Assembly (NCBI GenBank): GCA_964539095.1
Contig: CAZIFL010000007.1
Location: 1-64,000 of the forward strand
Length of the DNA: 64,000 bases
Direction: 5' to 3'
Source of the DNA: DAIPKP01 sp964539095
Lineage (GTDB): Bacteria; Synergistota; Synergistia; Synergistales; Aminiphilaceae
Shown piece after piece: positions 17,265-26,263 of this stretch. A model generated the notes under the pieces. That model was not told the origin of the DNA. It made no database searches and saw only the letters and a list, made by a program, of their open reading frames with translations. Each line of letters opens with the position of its first letter. The stretch's first letter is position 1. The position numbers were made by a program, and so were the translations under genes.

Positions 17265-18932
17265 ATGCTTTCAGATATCCAGATCGCCCAGAAAGCTACC
17301 ATGAAGCCCATCACAGAGATTGCGGAGTCCCTGGGAATTCCCGCAGAGTACCTTTCCCCCTACGGCCACTACAAGGCTAAGGTGGATCTTCGGTACCGGA
17401 AAACCCTGGAAAACCGCCCCAACGGAACGTTGATCCTCGTCACCGCCACCACCCCCACCCCTGCGGGGGAGGGGAAGACCACCACCTCCATCGGGCTCAC
17501 CCAAGCCCTGGCGAAGAAGGGGAAAAAGACCATGGTCTGCCTTCGGGAGCCCTCCCTGGGACCATGCTTCGGCGTCAAGGGAGGCGCTGCGGGGGGAGGA
17601 TACTCCCAGGTGATCCCCATGGAGGACATCAACCTTCACTTCACCGGAGACATCCACGCCATCGGCATTGCTCACAACCTTCTGGCGGCCATGCTGGATA
17701 ACCATCTGCAGCAGGGGAACCAGCTCGATATCGACGTGCGAAGCATCACCCTGCGCCGTTGCGTGGATATGAACGACCGAGCCCTGCGGGATATGATCAT
17801 CGGCCTGGGGGGGAAACCCCACGGCATCCCTCGGGAGACGGGTTTTGACATCACCGTGGCCTCGGAGGTCATGGCCATTCTCTGCCTCTCCGAGGATCTT
17901 CAGGATCTTAAAGAGCGTCTGGGGAATATCGTGGTGGCCTACAACCGCAGCGGCGACCCCGTCACGGCGAAAGATCTCAAGGCCCACGGCTCCATGGCGG
18001 CGCTGCTGAAAGAGGCCATCAACCCCAATCTGGTGCAGACTCTGGAGCATGTCCCCGCCTTCATCCACGGGGGCCCCTTCGCCAACATCGCCCACGGCAC
18101 CAACTCTCTGGTGGCCACCAAGACCGCCCTCAAGCTGGTGGATTACGTGGTTACCGAAGCGGGATTCGCCTCGGATCTTGGGGCGGAGAAGTTCTTGGAT
18201 ATCGTCTGCCCCAAGGCGGGATTTGCCCCGGGAGCCATCGTGCTGGTCACCACCGTGCGAGCCCTGAAGATGCACGGAGGGATGGATAAAACCGCCCTGG
18301 GGGAGGAGAATCTCCAGGCCCTGGAGAAGGGGATCGAAAATCTCGAAGCCCATCTGGACAACCTCAACCAGTACGGCATCCCCGTGGTGGTGGCGCTGAA
18401 CCGCTTCTCCTCGGATACGGATAAGGAGCTTGCGCTGATCACCAAGGCTGCGGCGGAGCGGGGAGCCTCCCTCGCCCTTTCAGAGGTCTGGGAAAAGGGA
18501 GGCGAAGGGGGCATTGCCCTGGCAGAGGCTGTGCTGGAAGCTCTGGAAAAGCCCTCGAACTACGCCCCTCTCTACCGCCCCGAGATGAGCTTAAAGGACA
18601 AGATCACCACCGTGGCGACGAAGGTCTACGGTGCGGATGGGGTGGACTTCGACAAAAAGGCCTCCACCACCCTGAAGATGCTGGAAGAGCACGGCTACGG
18701 TCATCTGCCGGTCTGCCTCGCCAAAACCCAGATGTCCCTCTCGGATGACCCCAAGGTTATGGGACGCCCCAAGGGCTTCCGGGTAGCCGTCACCGAGGCT
18801 CGCCTCTCTGCGGGAGCGGGTTTCGTGGTAGCCCTCTGCGGCTCCATCATGACCATGCCGGGGCTGCCGAAAAAGCCCGCCGCCGAGAGCATTGATATCG
18901 ACGCCGAGGGAAACATCACGGGGCTCTTTTAG
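17265..18932 (+). CDS. fhs: Formate-tetrahydrofolate ligase
   Basis: 555 aa, full length. Interconverts 10-formyl-THF + ADP + Pi and formate + THF + ATP. The P-loop TPAGEGKTTTSIGL is near residue 67. Other conserved blocks are LREPSLGPCFGVKGGAAGGGY, HFTGDIHAIGIAHNLL, ETGFDITVASEVMAILCL and GFAPGAIVLVTTVRALKMHGG. An AAGGAGG site lies about 10 nt before the ATG. After hutU and fchA it would run toward formate to conserve ATP. Confidence 0.95.
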   Translation: MLSDIQIAQKATMKPITEIAESLGIPAEYLSPYGHYKAKVDLRYRKTLENRPNGTLILVTATTPTPAGEGKTTTSIGLTQALAKKGKKTMVCLREPSLGPCFGVKGGAAGGGYSQVIPMEDINLHFTGDIHAIGIAHNLLAAMLDNHLQQGNQLDIDVRSITLRRCVDMNDRALRDMIIGLGGKPHGIPRETGFDITVASEVMAILCLSEDLQDLKERLGNIVVAYNRSGDPVTAKDLKAHGSMAALLKEAINPNLVQTLEHVPAFIHGGPFANIAHGTNSLVATKTALKLVDYVVTEAGFASDLGAEKFLDIVCPKAGFAPGAIVLVTTVRALKMHGGMDKTALGEENLQALEKGIENLEAHLDNLNQYGIPVVVALNRFSSDTDKELALITKAAAERGASLALSEVWEKGGEGGIALAEAVLEALEKPSNYAPLYRPEMSLKDKITTVATKVYGADGVDFDKKASTTLKMLEEHGYGHLPVCLAKTQMSLSDDPKVMGRPKGFRVAVTEARLSAGAGFVVALCGSIMTMPGLPKKPAAESIDIDAEGNITGLF

Positions 18933-18957
18933 AAGGCTCTCAGGAGGTGGAAAAACG

Positions 18958-19227
18958 GTGCGGATAGACGTTATTCTTTCGGGGATCAATATCCTCATGG
19001 CGATCTCTCTGGTGGGAGAGTGTCTTCGGGGATGGAAACCAAAATCCTTCCCTCTCCTGGTGGTACTTCTCTGTGCTGCTGCCTATGCAGTTCTTGAGGT
19101 GGAGTGGCTTCTCACGGATCAGTCGGGGCAGATCGGCGACCTGCGAAGCCTGCTCTGGCTTCTCATCGAATTCGGTCTTCTCTTCGGCTGCTACGCCGGA
19201 TTCCGCCGTATAAGACTTCAGCGGTAG
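18958..19227 (+). CDS. Small membrane protein of unknown function
   Basis: 89 aa from GTG 18958, with AGGAGGTGG (18942-18950) at 7-8 nt. Three hydrophobic segments (ILSGINILMAISLVG; FPLLVVLLCAAAYAVL; LLWLLIEFGLLFGCYAG) and a basic tail RRIRLQR. It begins 25 nt after fhs and ends before the 19253 terminator, so it is the last gene of the hutU-fchA-fhs unit. No family recognised. Confidence 0.6.
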   Translation: MRIDVILSGINILMAISLVGECLRGWKPKSFPLLVVLLCAAAYAVLEVEWLLTDQSGQIGDLRSLLWLLIEFGLLFGCYAGFRRIRLQR

Positions 19228-19252
19228 AAACGCATACGCGTACCACTGCCCA

Positions 19253-19300
19253 AAAAGAGCAGCCCCCGAACCTTGAGCAAGGTTCGGGGGCTGCTCTTTT
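19253..19300. terminator. perfect bidirectional terminator
   Basis: A 23-bp perfect stem (arms 19253-19275 and 19278-19300, 2-nt gap) with AAAA on one side and TTTT on the other. It separates the fhs operon from the convergent chemoreceptor gene. Confidence 0.95.
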
Positions 19301-19325
19301 GCTGTTTACGTCAAATTGAGCATGT

Positions 19326-22300
19326 CTATGCCACGGGGCGAATTCCCGTCTCGGAGGAAGGCTCCTTTTTTCGATATTTCCGGATCATGCCGTCGAGAAT
19401 ACGAATAACCCGGCTGGAATATTTCTCCAGATCCCGATAGGCCTTCCGAGCTTCTCTCACATCTCCCCGGGCGTAGTGCTGTGCCGCGGCCCGGGCATTT
19501 TCATGCACCCCCTTGTGGGGCTCTTCGAGCTTCTCATAGAGTGAGTCTCCAGCGAAATCCCGCCCCTGACCACAGTACCAGACCCCCAGGGGGCAGTCGA
19601 GATGGGAGGCTACCTCATCCGGGTTCACGTCCTGGTAGCCATCAAGCATGTTCTTGATGCGCATCTTCCAGAGGAGATGGTCCGACTTGGCTCCCTGCAG
19701 AATCTCCTGAAGGGTTTTCTGCCGGTTTCGCTCATCCTCTACAGTAAATTTGCCCACCCCGCTATCAAGCTCCTGGGCCATGGAGCTAATCTCCTCGGAG
19801 CCCGCCGCCACGGTCTCCATGCACGCCACGGTCTCCTCGGAGGAGCTTGATACCAGATGTGCCCCATCCCGGGTGACCTCAATAATCGTAGCAAGCTGAT
19901 TAATCATATTCACCACCGCCTCGGAGGTGGCCACCTCTTCATCCGCCACCTGGAGAATCCGCTCCACCACCGTCACGGTCTTCTCCACCGCTTCCGTAAT
20001 ACTCTGGAGAGCCTCTCCTCCCTTGTTTACCGTGGCCACCCCCTGCTCCACCTCAATACGGCTCTTCTCCATGGACTCTGAGGCAACTCCGGTACTGGCT
20101 GCCACCTTCTGCACGATGGCCGCCACCTCCGCAGCTCCTCGGTTAGACTCCTCCGCGAGCTTACGAACTTCCTCCGCCACCACCGCAAAGCCCCGGCCCG
20201 CCTCCCCCGCCCGGGCCGCTTCGATGGCAGCGTTCAGAGCCAGAAGATTGGTCTGGTCTGCGATACTGGTGATGGTATCGGTGATGGCCACAATCTGCCG
20301 GGTATAGTTGCTCAGCTCCCGGATGCTCTCTTCGGTCCCCGCCACCTGCTGGGCCACGATCTGCATAATCTGCACCGCCTCAAGAACAACCTTCTTACCG
20401 GTATCTGCGGTCTCACGCGTGGCCAGAGTATTCTCCTTGGCGTGCTCCGCACTGGTTTTGGCGATCTGCACCAGAGAGGAGAGTTCCAGAAGCGACTTGG
20501 AAGCCTCTTTCACAGAGGAATCGCCTTGATCCGCCTCATCCGCCACATCCTTGATGTTGTCCTTGATCATGGTAGAGGCGTTGGTGACCTCCTCCACCGA
20601 GGCAGCGATCTCCTCGGAGGATGCCGCAAGCTCCTCCACCCCTTTGCGAACCATCCGCACCATCTCGGCCTGGCTGCGGATCATGAGATTAAAGGAGGCG
20701 GTGAGTTCTCCCATATCATCCCTGGAAAGCACATCCCCCCGAACCGAGAGATCTCCTCCTCCTGCCCGTGCCATAAGCTCCCGAAGCTGCCGCACGGGGC
20801 GAAGGATGAGGGAGGTAACGTAGAAGGCAAGGAAGAGCGCAAGGAGCACCGAAAAGGCCGCCACCCCCAGAAGCATCACACCGGCAGCACGCTGCTCCGC
20901 AAGGGCCTTTGCCACCTGCCCTTGCTGGAGAACTTCTACCGAGGCCATCATCTTGCGGGCCTCACCCTCCATAACGCTGTCGAGACGCATCTCCTCTTCG
21001 TAGGCCCCCAGAAAGTTTGTAAACCCCTCACCGTAGGTTCCCGCCGCCTGGACAATTTCTTTAAGGGCCTCCTCGGCATCACGGTTCCCCTCAAGAAGCC
21101 CTGTAAACTGCGACGCAAGAGCCTGGATACGCTCCACCGAACGGTGAACCGCCTTAAGGGACTCCTGATCCTTCCGAAGGATGTAGTTTTTTTCGTGCCT
21201 CCGGGCGTGAAGGGCCTCCTGAATGATACCCCCGAAGAGTCCGTAGGCCTCCATACGCTTGCCACCCTGCTGCACCCTCGTCACAAGCTCCTGGGAGAAG
21301 GTCTCCGTAACCCCCCGGGCATCCAGAAGTTCCTGGTTAATCTGCGATCGTATCATCTCCTGAAGCTCCCGGGCGGAGGCCACAGCTTCCCGGGCATATT
21401 CTTCCATGGATTGCTGAAGCTGCCGCTGCCAGGCTATCTCCTGATCTTCCTCGCTTCCTGCAAGAACATGGTTGGCCTGGACGGGGGTAAAGGCAACCCG
21501 CACTATTCTGGGCTTACCGTAAACCTCAATCTTTCTCGCGTAGTAGTACACCGTGTTCTCCAGAGTTCCGCTGAACCGCTCCGCCTGTCCCTCTTCTCGC
21601 TCAAAAGCTGCGGCGATCTCCGGGCGATCCCCGCGGTTTCCCATAGAGGCAGGATCCGCCTCGGAATCTCCCAGCACTGTACCGTCCTCATCCACTACGG
21701 TAATGCGGCACCCCAGGGTTCTGGCGAGGGTACGAACCTGTTCCGGAAGCAGGCGTTCGGGGGTGCTCCGAAGCACCTCCACAGATCGATCGAGAAGAGA
21801 TGCTCCCCGTTCGTCGAAAAAGTCGAGCCGGCTCTGCACAAAATCTTCAAAAGATTTGCGGTACTCCTCCACATTCTCAATCAGCTGGGCCATATGCTCT
21901 GCAGCGTTTGCATTCACCCTCGCCCGAAGCATCTCCGCAGCGGTAGTAATCGCCGCCGCTCCATCGTGCAGCTCCTGGATATAGCGAGCCTCCCCCCTGA
22001 GAAGATAGTCCTTCTCGGAGCGGCGAATCTGAAGAATCTGTTCAATAATGATACCGCACTCCCGAAGCTCCTCAAGAGCCCCCTCCATGACTGCCGCAAG
22101 AGAGGCGATCTCTCGTGAAGTTCCCTGAGCGGCGCCTTCCATGCGCCCCATAAGGTGGGCTACTTCGTCGGCGAGGCTCTTTACCGCCTTTTCGGAGGCA
22201 TCAAGAAGCTTTCGGGCGGCATCCACCATAACCCCTTCCTCTTGATGAGCCTCCTCTACCGCCTGCACGTAAGCCTTGAAAGCCCTCTCATAGGCCTCCA

Positions 22301-22631
22301 CCATGGCGGAAACCCCGGCAATCTGCCGAAGATCCTCGGAATCTTGAAGCTTCTCCCGCTCTGCAAGAAGCTCTTTTTTCATGCCTTCCAAATGCCGGAG
22401 CACCTCGGAGGCAGCCTTCTCCTCTTCGCTCCGTACGTAGATCCCCGTGAGAACCTCTCCACGCTCGGCATCCCGGAGAATGCGGCCCATGTCGTTCTGT
22501 AGCTCCGATCTTCGGGCTATATCCCCCATACCCTTCCACCCTGCCCAGGCGACGAGCACCAAGAGAAGAAGCATCCCTAAAAAACCTGTCAGTAGCTTTC
22601 CCCGAAGGGAGAGATTTTTGTACCAACCCAC
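19326..22631 (-). CDS. Large methyl-accepting chemotaxis protein with duplicated HBM-type sensor, PAS-like insert and CZB domain
   Basis: 1101 aa (usual receptors are 500-700). Start GTG 22631 has AGGAG at 9 nt. TM1 is ~12-32 and TM2 ~583-607. The extracytoplasmic region holds two helical modules with the same motif, RRSEKDYLLR (~203-212) and RRHEKNYILR (~477-486), the ARR.EK(D/N)(Y/F)LL signature of helical bimodular (HBM) sensors. Between them is a PAS/Cache-like fold (CRITVVDEDGTVLGDSEADP, ~308-385). HAMP ~608-660 follows, then a signalling hairpin with ITSIADQTNLLALNAAIEAARAGE. The C-terminus has a zinc-binding CZB domain (DHLLW, DCPLGVWY, HKGVHENA). HBM domains bind organic acids; the ligand here is unknown. 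Confidence 0.88.
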   Translation of the reverse strand: MGWYKNLSLRGKLLTGFLGMLLLLVLVAWAGWKGMGDIARRSELQNDMGRILRDAERGEVLTGIYVRSEEEKAASEVLRHLEGMKKELLAEREKLQDSEDLRQIAGVSAMVEAYERAFKAYVQAVEEAHQEEGVMVDAARKLLDASEKAVKSLADEVAHLMGRMEGAAQGTSREIASLAAVMEGALEELRECGIIIEQILQIRRSEKDYLLRGEARYIQELHDGAAAITTAAEMLRARVNANAAEHMAQLIENVEEYRKSFEDFVQSRLDFFDERGASLLDRSVEVLRSTPERLLPEQVRTLARTLGCRITVVDEDGTVLGDSEADPASMGNRGDRPEIAAAFEREEGQAERFSGTLENTVYYYARKIEVYGKPRIVRVAFTPVQANHVLAGSEEDQEIAWQRQLQQSMEEYAREAVASARELQEMIRSQINQELLDARGVTETFSQELVTRVQQGGKRMEAYGLFGGIIQEALHARRHEKNYILRKDQESLKAVHRSVERIQALASQFTGLLEGNRDAEEALKEIVQAAGTYGEGFTNFLGAYEEEMRLDSVMEGEARKMMASVEVLQQGQVAKALAEQRAAGVMLLGVAAFSVLLALFLAFYVTSLILRPVRQLRELMARAGGGDLSVRGDVLSRDDMGELTASFNLMIRSQAEMVRMVRKGVEELAASSEEIAASVEEVTNASTMIKDNIKDVADEADQGDSSVKEASKSLLELSSLVQIAKTSAEHAKENTLATRETADTGKKVVLEAVQIMQIVAQQVAGTEESIRELSNYTRQIVAITDTITSIADQTNLLALNAAIEAARAGEAGRGFAVVAEEVRKLAEESNRGAAEVAAIVQKVAASTGVASESMEKSRIEVEQGVATVNKGGEALQSITEAVEKTVTVVERILQVADEEVATSEAVVNMINQLATIIEVTRDGAHLVSSSSEETVACMETVAAGSEEISSMAQELDSGVGKFTVEDERNRQKTLQEILQGAKSDHLLWKMRIKNMLDGYQDVNPDEVASHLDCPLGVWYCGQGRDFAGDSLYEKLEEPHKGVHENARAAAQHYARGDVREARKAYRDLEKYSSRVIRILDGMIRKYRKKEPSSETGIRPVA

Positions 22632-22842
22632 GGTTCATCACTCCTTTACGAAAATTTTTATGCTATGAACGAAGCCGTATCCCCTGGAAAAGAGCGCCTT
22701 CAAAAGTTTTTCTCTTGTGCGTTTTTCATTGTAGCACGGCTCTTTACTCCAAAAAAGCCCCTTTCATTTTTGCTTTTTTCTCAATAATGAGAGCCGTTTC
22801 TTTGTTCCGCCTCAAAAGTACTCTTCACGATGTGCGGATAGC

Positions 22843-22854
22843 GCACGATCGTGC
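22843..22854. promoter_or_regulatory. 12-bp perfect palindrome in the 510-bp chemoreceptor/TRAP intergenic region
   Basis: GCACGATCGTGC, with further GCGC/GCAC half-sites nearby, is a plausible operator for the divergent chemoreceptor and TRAP genes. The rest of 22632-23143 has no convincing ORF. TATACC at 23003-23008 is a weak -10 candidate for dctP. Confidence 0.35.
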
Positions 22855-23143
22855 AGCTTCCGCACGGCGCATTATGGGGAAAAGTTCCCAGGATCGACAG
22901 CTCCTTGGGGTATGGCTCTCTTGCCACCCCCTTTCAAGAGCGAAAAAGAGTGATTTTTCCGATTCTTTGTGCACCCTGGTCAAAAAGAGCAACTTTTTTG
23001 CATATACCTTTGTATGGAGGATCTTCCCTAGAGGCAGCGGAGGGGGCTTTGTTCGGAAAGATGTACTCTGCGAGTGTGACATGACGATGGCGGGAACGGC
23101 AAAGAACTACGGAAGTGACAAAAAACCAAGGAGGAGATTTTTT

Positions 23144-24148
23144 ATGAGAAGAGCGTTACGTATTGCCTGTGTGGCTTTCTGGATCTGTACCTGCTTCAGC
23201 GGCGTGGCCTTGGCAAGGGAATACCGATGGAACACCAACTCCGTATGGCCCCCCAACAATCATCTCAGCGTAGGGCTTGAGGAGTTTTCTCAGAAGGTGG
23301 CGGAAAAGACCGGCGGGAAGCTGGACCTGGTGGTACAGACCGGAGGAGCCCTGGGATTCAAGGGGCCAGAGCTTCTCAAAGCTGTCCGGGACGGGCTGCT
23401 CCCCGTATCGGACATGCTTATCAGTGGCGTGGCGGGGGACGAACCCGTACTGGGAGTGGTAACCCTTCCCTTCCTGGTGCACTCCTTTGAGGAGGGAAAA
23501 CTTCTCTCCGATATCGCCCGCCCCTATTTCAACGACATTCTCGAAAAGAAGTGGCGCCAGAAGATTCTCTACATGGCTCCCTGGCCTGCGGCGGGGCTCT
23601 GGTCCCAAAAGGAAGTCCTCACCGTGGAGGATATGAAGGGGCTGAAAACCCGCACCTACGATAAAAACGGGGCCCTGGTGATGGAGGCGGTGGGAGCCAC
23701 CCCCTACCCTCTCCCCTTCAGCGAAGTCTACTCCTCCCTGGCCACGGGGCTTATCGACTCGGTGCTCACCTCTACCCCCACGGGAGTGGATGGCAAGTTC
23801 TGGGAGGTTCTCAAATACTTCAGCCGCTTTAACATCACCCTGGCTCAGGATATGGTAACGGTGAATCTGCAGCAGTTCAACAAGCTGGATCCGGAGCTGC
23901 AGCAGGCCCTGGTCGAGACGGGAAAAGAGATGGAAGAGATCATGTGGGCCCGGGTAGCGGAGCTGGATAAAGAGCAGGAGCGCATCTGCAACGAAAACGG
24001 CATTATCAGCAGCCCCGTCTCCGAGAGCTTCATGGCAGACCTGACGACGCACACCGAAGCCATCCGGGCAGAGTGGTACGAGAAGGCTCCCAAGGAAGCT
24101 ACGGCGATTTACGACGAATTCCTGGAAGCGGTGGGGCGGAAAAAATAG
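23144..24148 (+). CDS. dctP: TRAP transporter solute-binding protein (DctP family)
   Basis: 334 aa from ATG 23144, with AAGGAGGAG at 8-9 nt. The frame is open upstream to 22715 but without translation signals. Signal peptide ends GVALA|RE. Family blocks: LPFLVHSFEEGKLLSDI, MAPWPAAGLWSQKEVLTVEDMKGLKTRTY (the Arg that binds the carboxylate lies here) and TGLIDSVLTSTPTG. It binds an organic acid in the periplasm and hands it to DctQM. A keto, amino or imidazole acid such as urocanate is possible from context but is not shown. Confidence 0.88.
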   Translation: MRRALRIACVAFWICTCFSGVALAREYRWNTNSVWPPNNHLSVGLEEFSQKVAEKTGGKLDLVVQTGGALGFKGPELLKAVRDGLLPVSDMLISGVAGDEPVLGVVTLPFLVHSFEEGKLLSDIARPYFNDILEKKWRQKILYMAPWPAAGLWSQKEVLTVEDMKGLKTRTYDKNGALVMEAVGATPYPLPFSEVYSSLATGLIDSVLTSTPTGVDGKFWEVLKYFSRFNITLAQDMVTVNLQQFNKLDPELQQALVETGKEMEEIMWARVAELDKEQERICNENGIISSPVSESFMADLTTHTEAIRAEWYEKAPKEATAIYDEFLEAVGRKK

Positions 24149-24162
24149 GAGAAGCTTCCCCC

Positions 24163-24199
24163 GGGGAGCTGGAAAGACCCCTCCTCTTTTCAGCTCCCC
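24163..24199 (+). promoter_or_regulatory. intercistronic hairpin between dctP and dctQ
   Basis: 14-bp stem (one G-U), arms 24163-24176 and 24186-24199, with no T-run. Such hairpins commonly protect the upstream message, giving more binding protein than permease. Confidence 0.6.
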
Positions 24200-24285
24200 C
24201 CCTCGATGCTCCTTCTTTTTCCGGATTTTTCCACCAAGGGGAGCCCAAGGCTCGTACAGCAGATAGCAGATAAAGGATGATGTTC

Positions 24286-24819
24286 ATGGAAAAGCTACTT
24301 CGGTGGAGCGACCGTATCGCTTCTCTCGGCGGAGCCCTCTCGGGAGTTGGTATATGCCTGGGAGTTCTGCTTGTAACAGTGGAAATCGTGATGCGCACCT
24401 TTTTTTCAAAGACTCTTTACATCACCGAGGAGTATACGGGGTACCTCATGACGGGGCTCACCTTTCTTGCCCTGGGATACACCCTCAGGGAGAAGGGGCA
24501 TATCCGCATGACCTTTCTTCACACGGTGCTGCACGGAAAAAAACGTCTTCTCCTGGAAGCCCTCTGCCTTCTTACGGGATTGGTCTTCACGCTTCTCATG
24601 ACCTGGACCACCTCCCTCTTCTTCTGGGATTCCGTAGCCTACGGCAGCCGATCTATGCAGATCTCCGAGACCTACCTCGCCATTCCTCAGTTCTTTCTCC
24701 CTCTGGGGTCGGGGATCTTTGCCCTTCAGTTCTTTGCGGAATTCCTGCGCACTCTGGCGGGGCTTTTCGGCGATTCCGGGGAGGATCTTCCCGAGGAGGC
24801 GGTTACCCTTGGGCGGTAG
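24286..24819 (+). CDS. dctQ: TRAP transporter small permease (DctQ family)
   Basis: 177 aa with four membrane helices. VTVEIVMRTFFSKTLYITEEYTGYLM, the E-x-x-x-R and W/Y-EE region of DctQ, is split over helices 1-2. ATG 24286 has AAAGGA at 8 nt; the ATG at 24277 overlaps that site. The gene lies 36 nt before dctM. Confidence 0.85.
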   Translation: MEKLLRWSDRIASLGGALSGVGICLGVLLVTVEIVMRTFFSKTLYITEEYTGYLMTGLTFLALGYTLREKGHIRMTFLHTVLHGKKRLLLEALCLLTGLVFTLLMTWTTSLFFWDSVAYGSRSMQISETYLAIPQFFLPLGSGIFALQFFAEFLRTLAGLFGDSGEDLPEEAVTLGR

Positions 24820-24855
24820 CTCTGAAGAGAGACAACGAAAAAAGGAGCGCATTCT

Positions 24856-26157
24856 ATGGATTACATGACAATTTCTCTTACCCTGATGGGGCTTCTTGTG
24901 CTCTGCCTGGGAAGCTCTCTCTGGATCGGTATAGCCCTGGCTCTCGTCGCCCTGGGAGGCTTTACCATCTTTCTGGACCTTCCGGCCCTTACGGTTCTCT
25001 CTAACGTGCTCTGGAACAACACCAGCGGCTCCACCATGATGGCCCTTCCCCTCTTCATCTTCATGGGAGAGATCCTCTTTCGGAGCAAAATTTCGGAGAA
25101 TCTCTTCAAGGGGCTCTCCCCCTGGATGGACAGAATTCCCGGAAGGCTCATCCACGTGAACATCTTTGCCAGCACCCTTTTTGCGGCGGTAAGCGGATCC
25201 TCTGCAGCCACCACCGCCACGGTGGGGAAGATCACCCTTCCGGAGTTCCGGCGGCGGAACTATAACATGGGGCTCTGCATCGGCTCCCTGGCGGGGGCGG
25301 GAACGCTGGGATTTCTCATCCCCCCCAGCATGATGATGCTCGTCTACGGCATCATGGCGGATGTAAGCATCGGCAAGCTCTTTATTGCGGGCTTTCTTCC
25401 AGGGATTCTTATCGCCATCACCTTCAGCGGCTACGTCATGCTCCGGTGCGTGAAGAATCCCGAATACGCCCCCCGGGGGGATCTGCACTATACCTGGATG
25501 GATCGCCTGAAAGCGCTCCCGCTTCTCGCTCCCGTGGTAATTCTGGTGGGGATCGTGCTCGGAAGCATCTACGCCGGATGGGCCACCCCCACGGAGGCCG
25601 CTGCGGTGGGGGTGCTGGGGGCCCTCTTCTTTGCGGGCCTCACAAGAAGTCTCTCTTTCACGGTCTTCCGAGAGGCTCTCATGGGAGCGGTGAAAACGAG
25701 CTGCATGATCATGTGGATCGTCTGCGGTGCCGCCTTTCTCTCCGTGGCGGTGGGGTATCTGGGGATCCCCCGGGCCCTTACCGCATGGATCAGCACTCTG
25801 GGGCTCTCCCCCTACGTGCTCATGCTGATCCTCTCTATCATGTACCTCTTCATGGGCTGCCTTCTGGATGGTTTCTCCATGATCGTCATGAGCCTTCCCA
25901 TTGCCCTTCCCCTGGTGCGCCTGGCGGGGTTCGACCCCCTCTGGTTCGGCATCTTTCTGATCATCATGATCCAGCTCGCCCAGATCACTCCCCCCGTAGG
26001 ATTTAATCTTTTTGTGATCAACGGCCTCACCGAAGAGAGCATCGGAAGCATCGCCCGATCCGCAATACCCTTTTTCATAATCCTTCTGCTGATCACGGTG
26101 CTTCTTACCATATTCCCCAATCTGGTGCTTATGCTCCCCAACATGATGGTCTCCTGA
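24856..26157 (+). CDS. dctM: TRAP transporter large permease (DctM family)
   Basis: 433 aa, about 12 membrane segments, Na+-coupled. MMALPLFIFMGEILFRS, AAVSGSSAATTATVG, LIPPSMMMLVYGIM and the second-half repeat ITPPVGFNLFVINGL are the family's two helical-hairpin motifs. AAGGAG lies upstream of the ATG. A short hairpin (GCCTgaaaAGGC TTTT) after the stop may end the dctPQM transcript. Confidence 0.92.
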   Translation: MDYMTISLTLMGLLVLCLGSSLWIGIALALVALGGFTIFLDLPALTVLSNVLWNNTSGSTMMALPLFIFMGEILFRSKISENLFKGLSPWMDRIPGRLIHVNIFASTLFAAVSGSSAATTATVGKITLPEFRRRNYNMGLCIGSLAGAGTLGFLIPPSMMMLVYGIMADVSIGKLFIAGFLPGILIAITFSGYVMLRCVKNPEYAPRGDLHYTWMDRLKALPLLAPVVILVGIVLGSIYAGWATPTEAAAVGVLGALFFAGLTRSLSFTVFREALMGAVKTSCMIMWIVCGAAFLSVAVGYLGIPRALTAWISTLGLSPYVLMLILSIMYLFMGCLLDGFSMIVMSLPIALPLVRLAGFDPLWFGIFLIIMIQLAQITPPVGFNLFVINGLTEESIGSIARSAIPFFIILLLITVLLTIFPNLVLMLPNMMVS

Positions 26158-26169
26158 GCCTGAAAAGGC

Positions 26170-26198
26170 TTTTCACGGAAGGCTTCAAAGTATACAAT
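26170..26198 (+). promoter_or_regulatory. promoter of the 5-oxoproline operon
   Basis: TTTTCA (26170-26175), 17 nt, TACAAT (26193-26198), about 65 nt before the first gene. Confidence 0.4.
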
Positions 26199-26263
26199 AA
26201 GGGCTGTTCTGGAATCCTCTTCAAGGGTTCCATCTTGAGTTCCATACTAAGGAGGTTTTATTT

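Noticed and set aside
20442..22118. 558-codon plus-strand frame
   Set aside because: Antisense to the chemoreceptor gene, no family resemblance.
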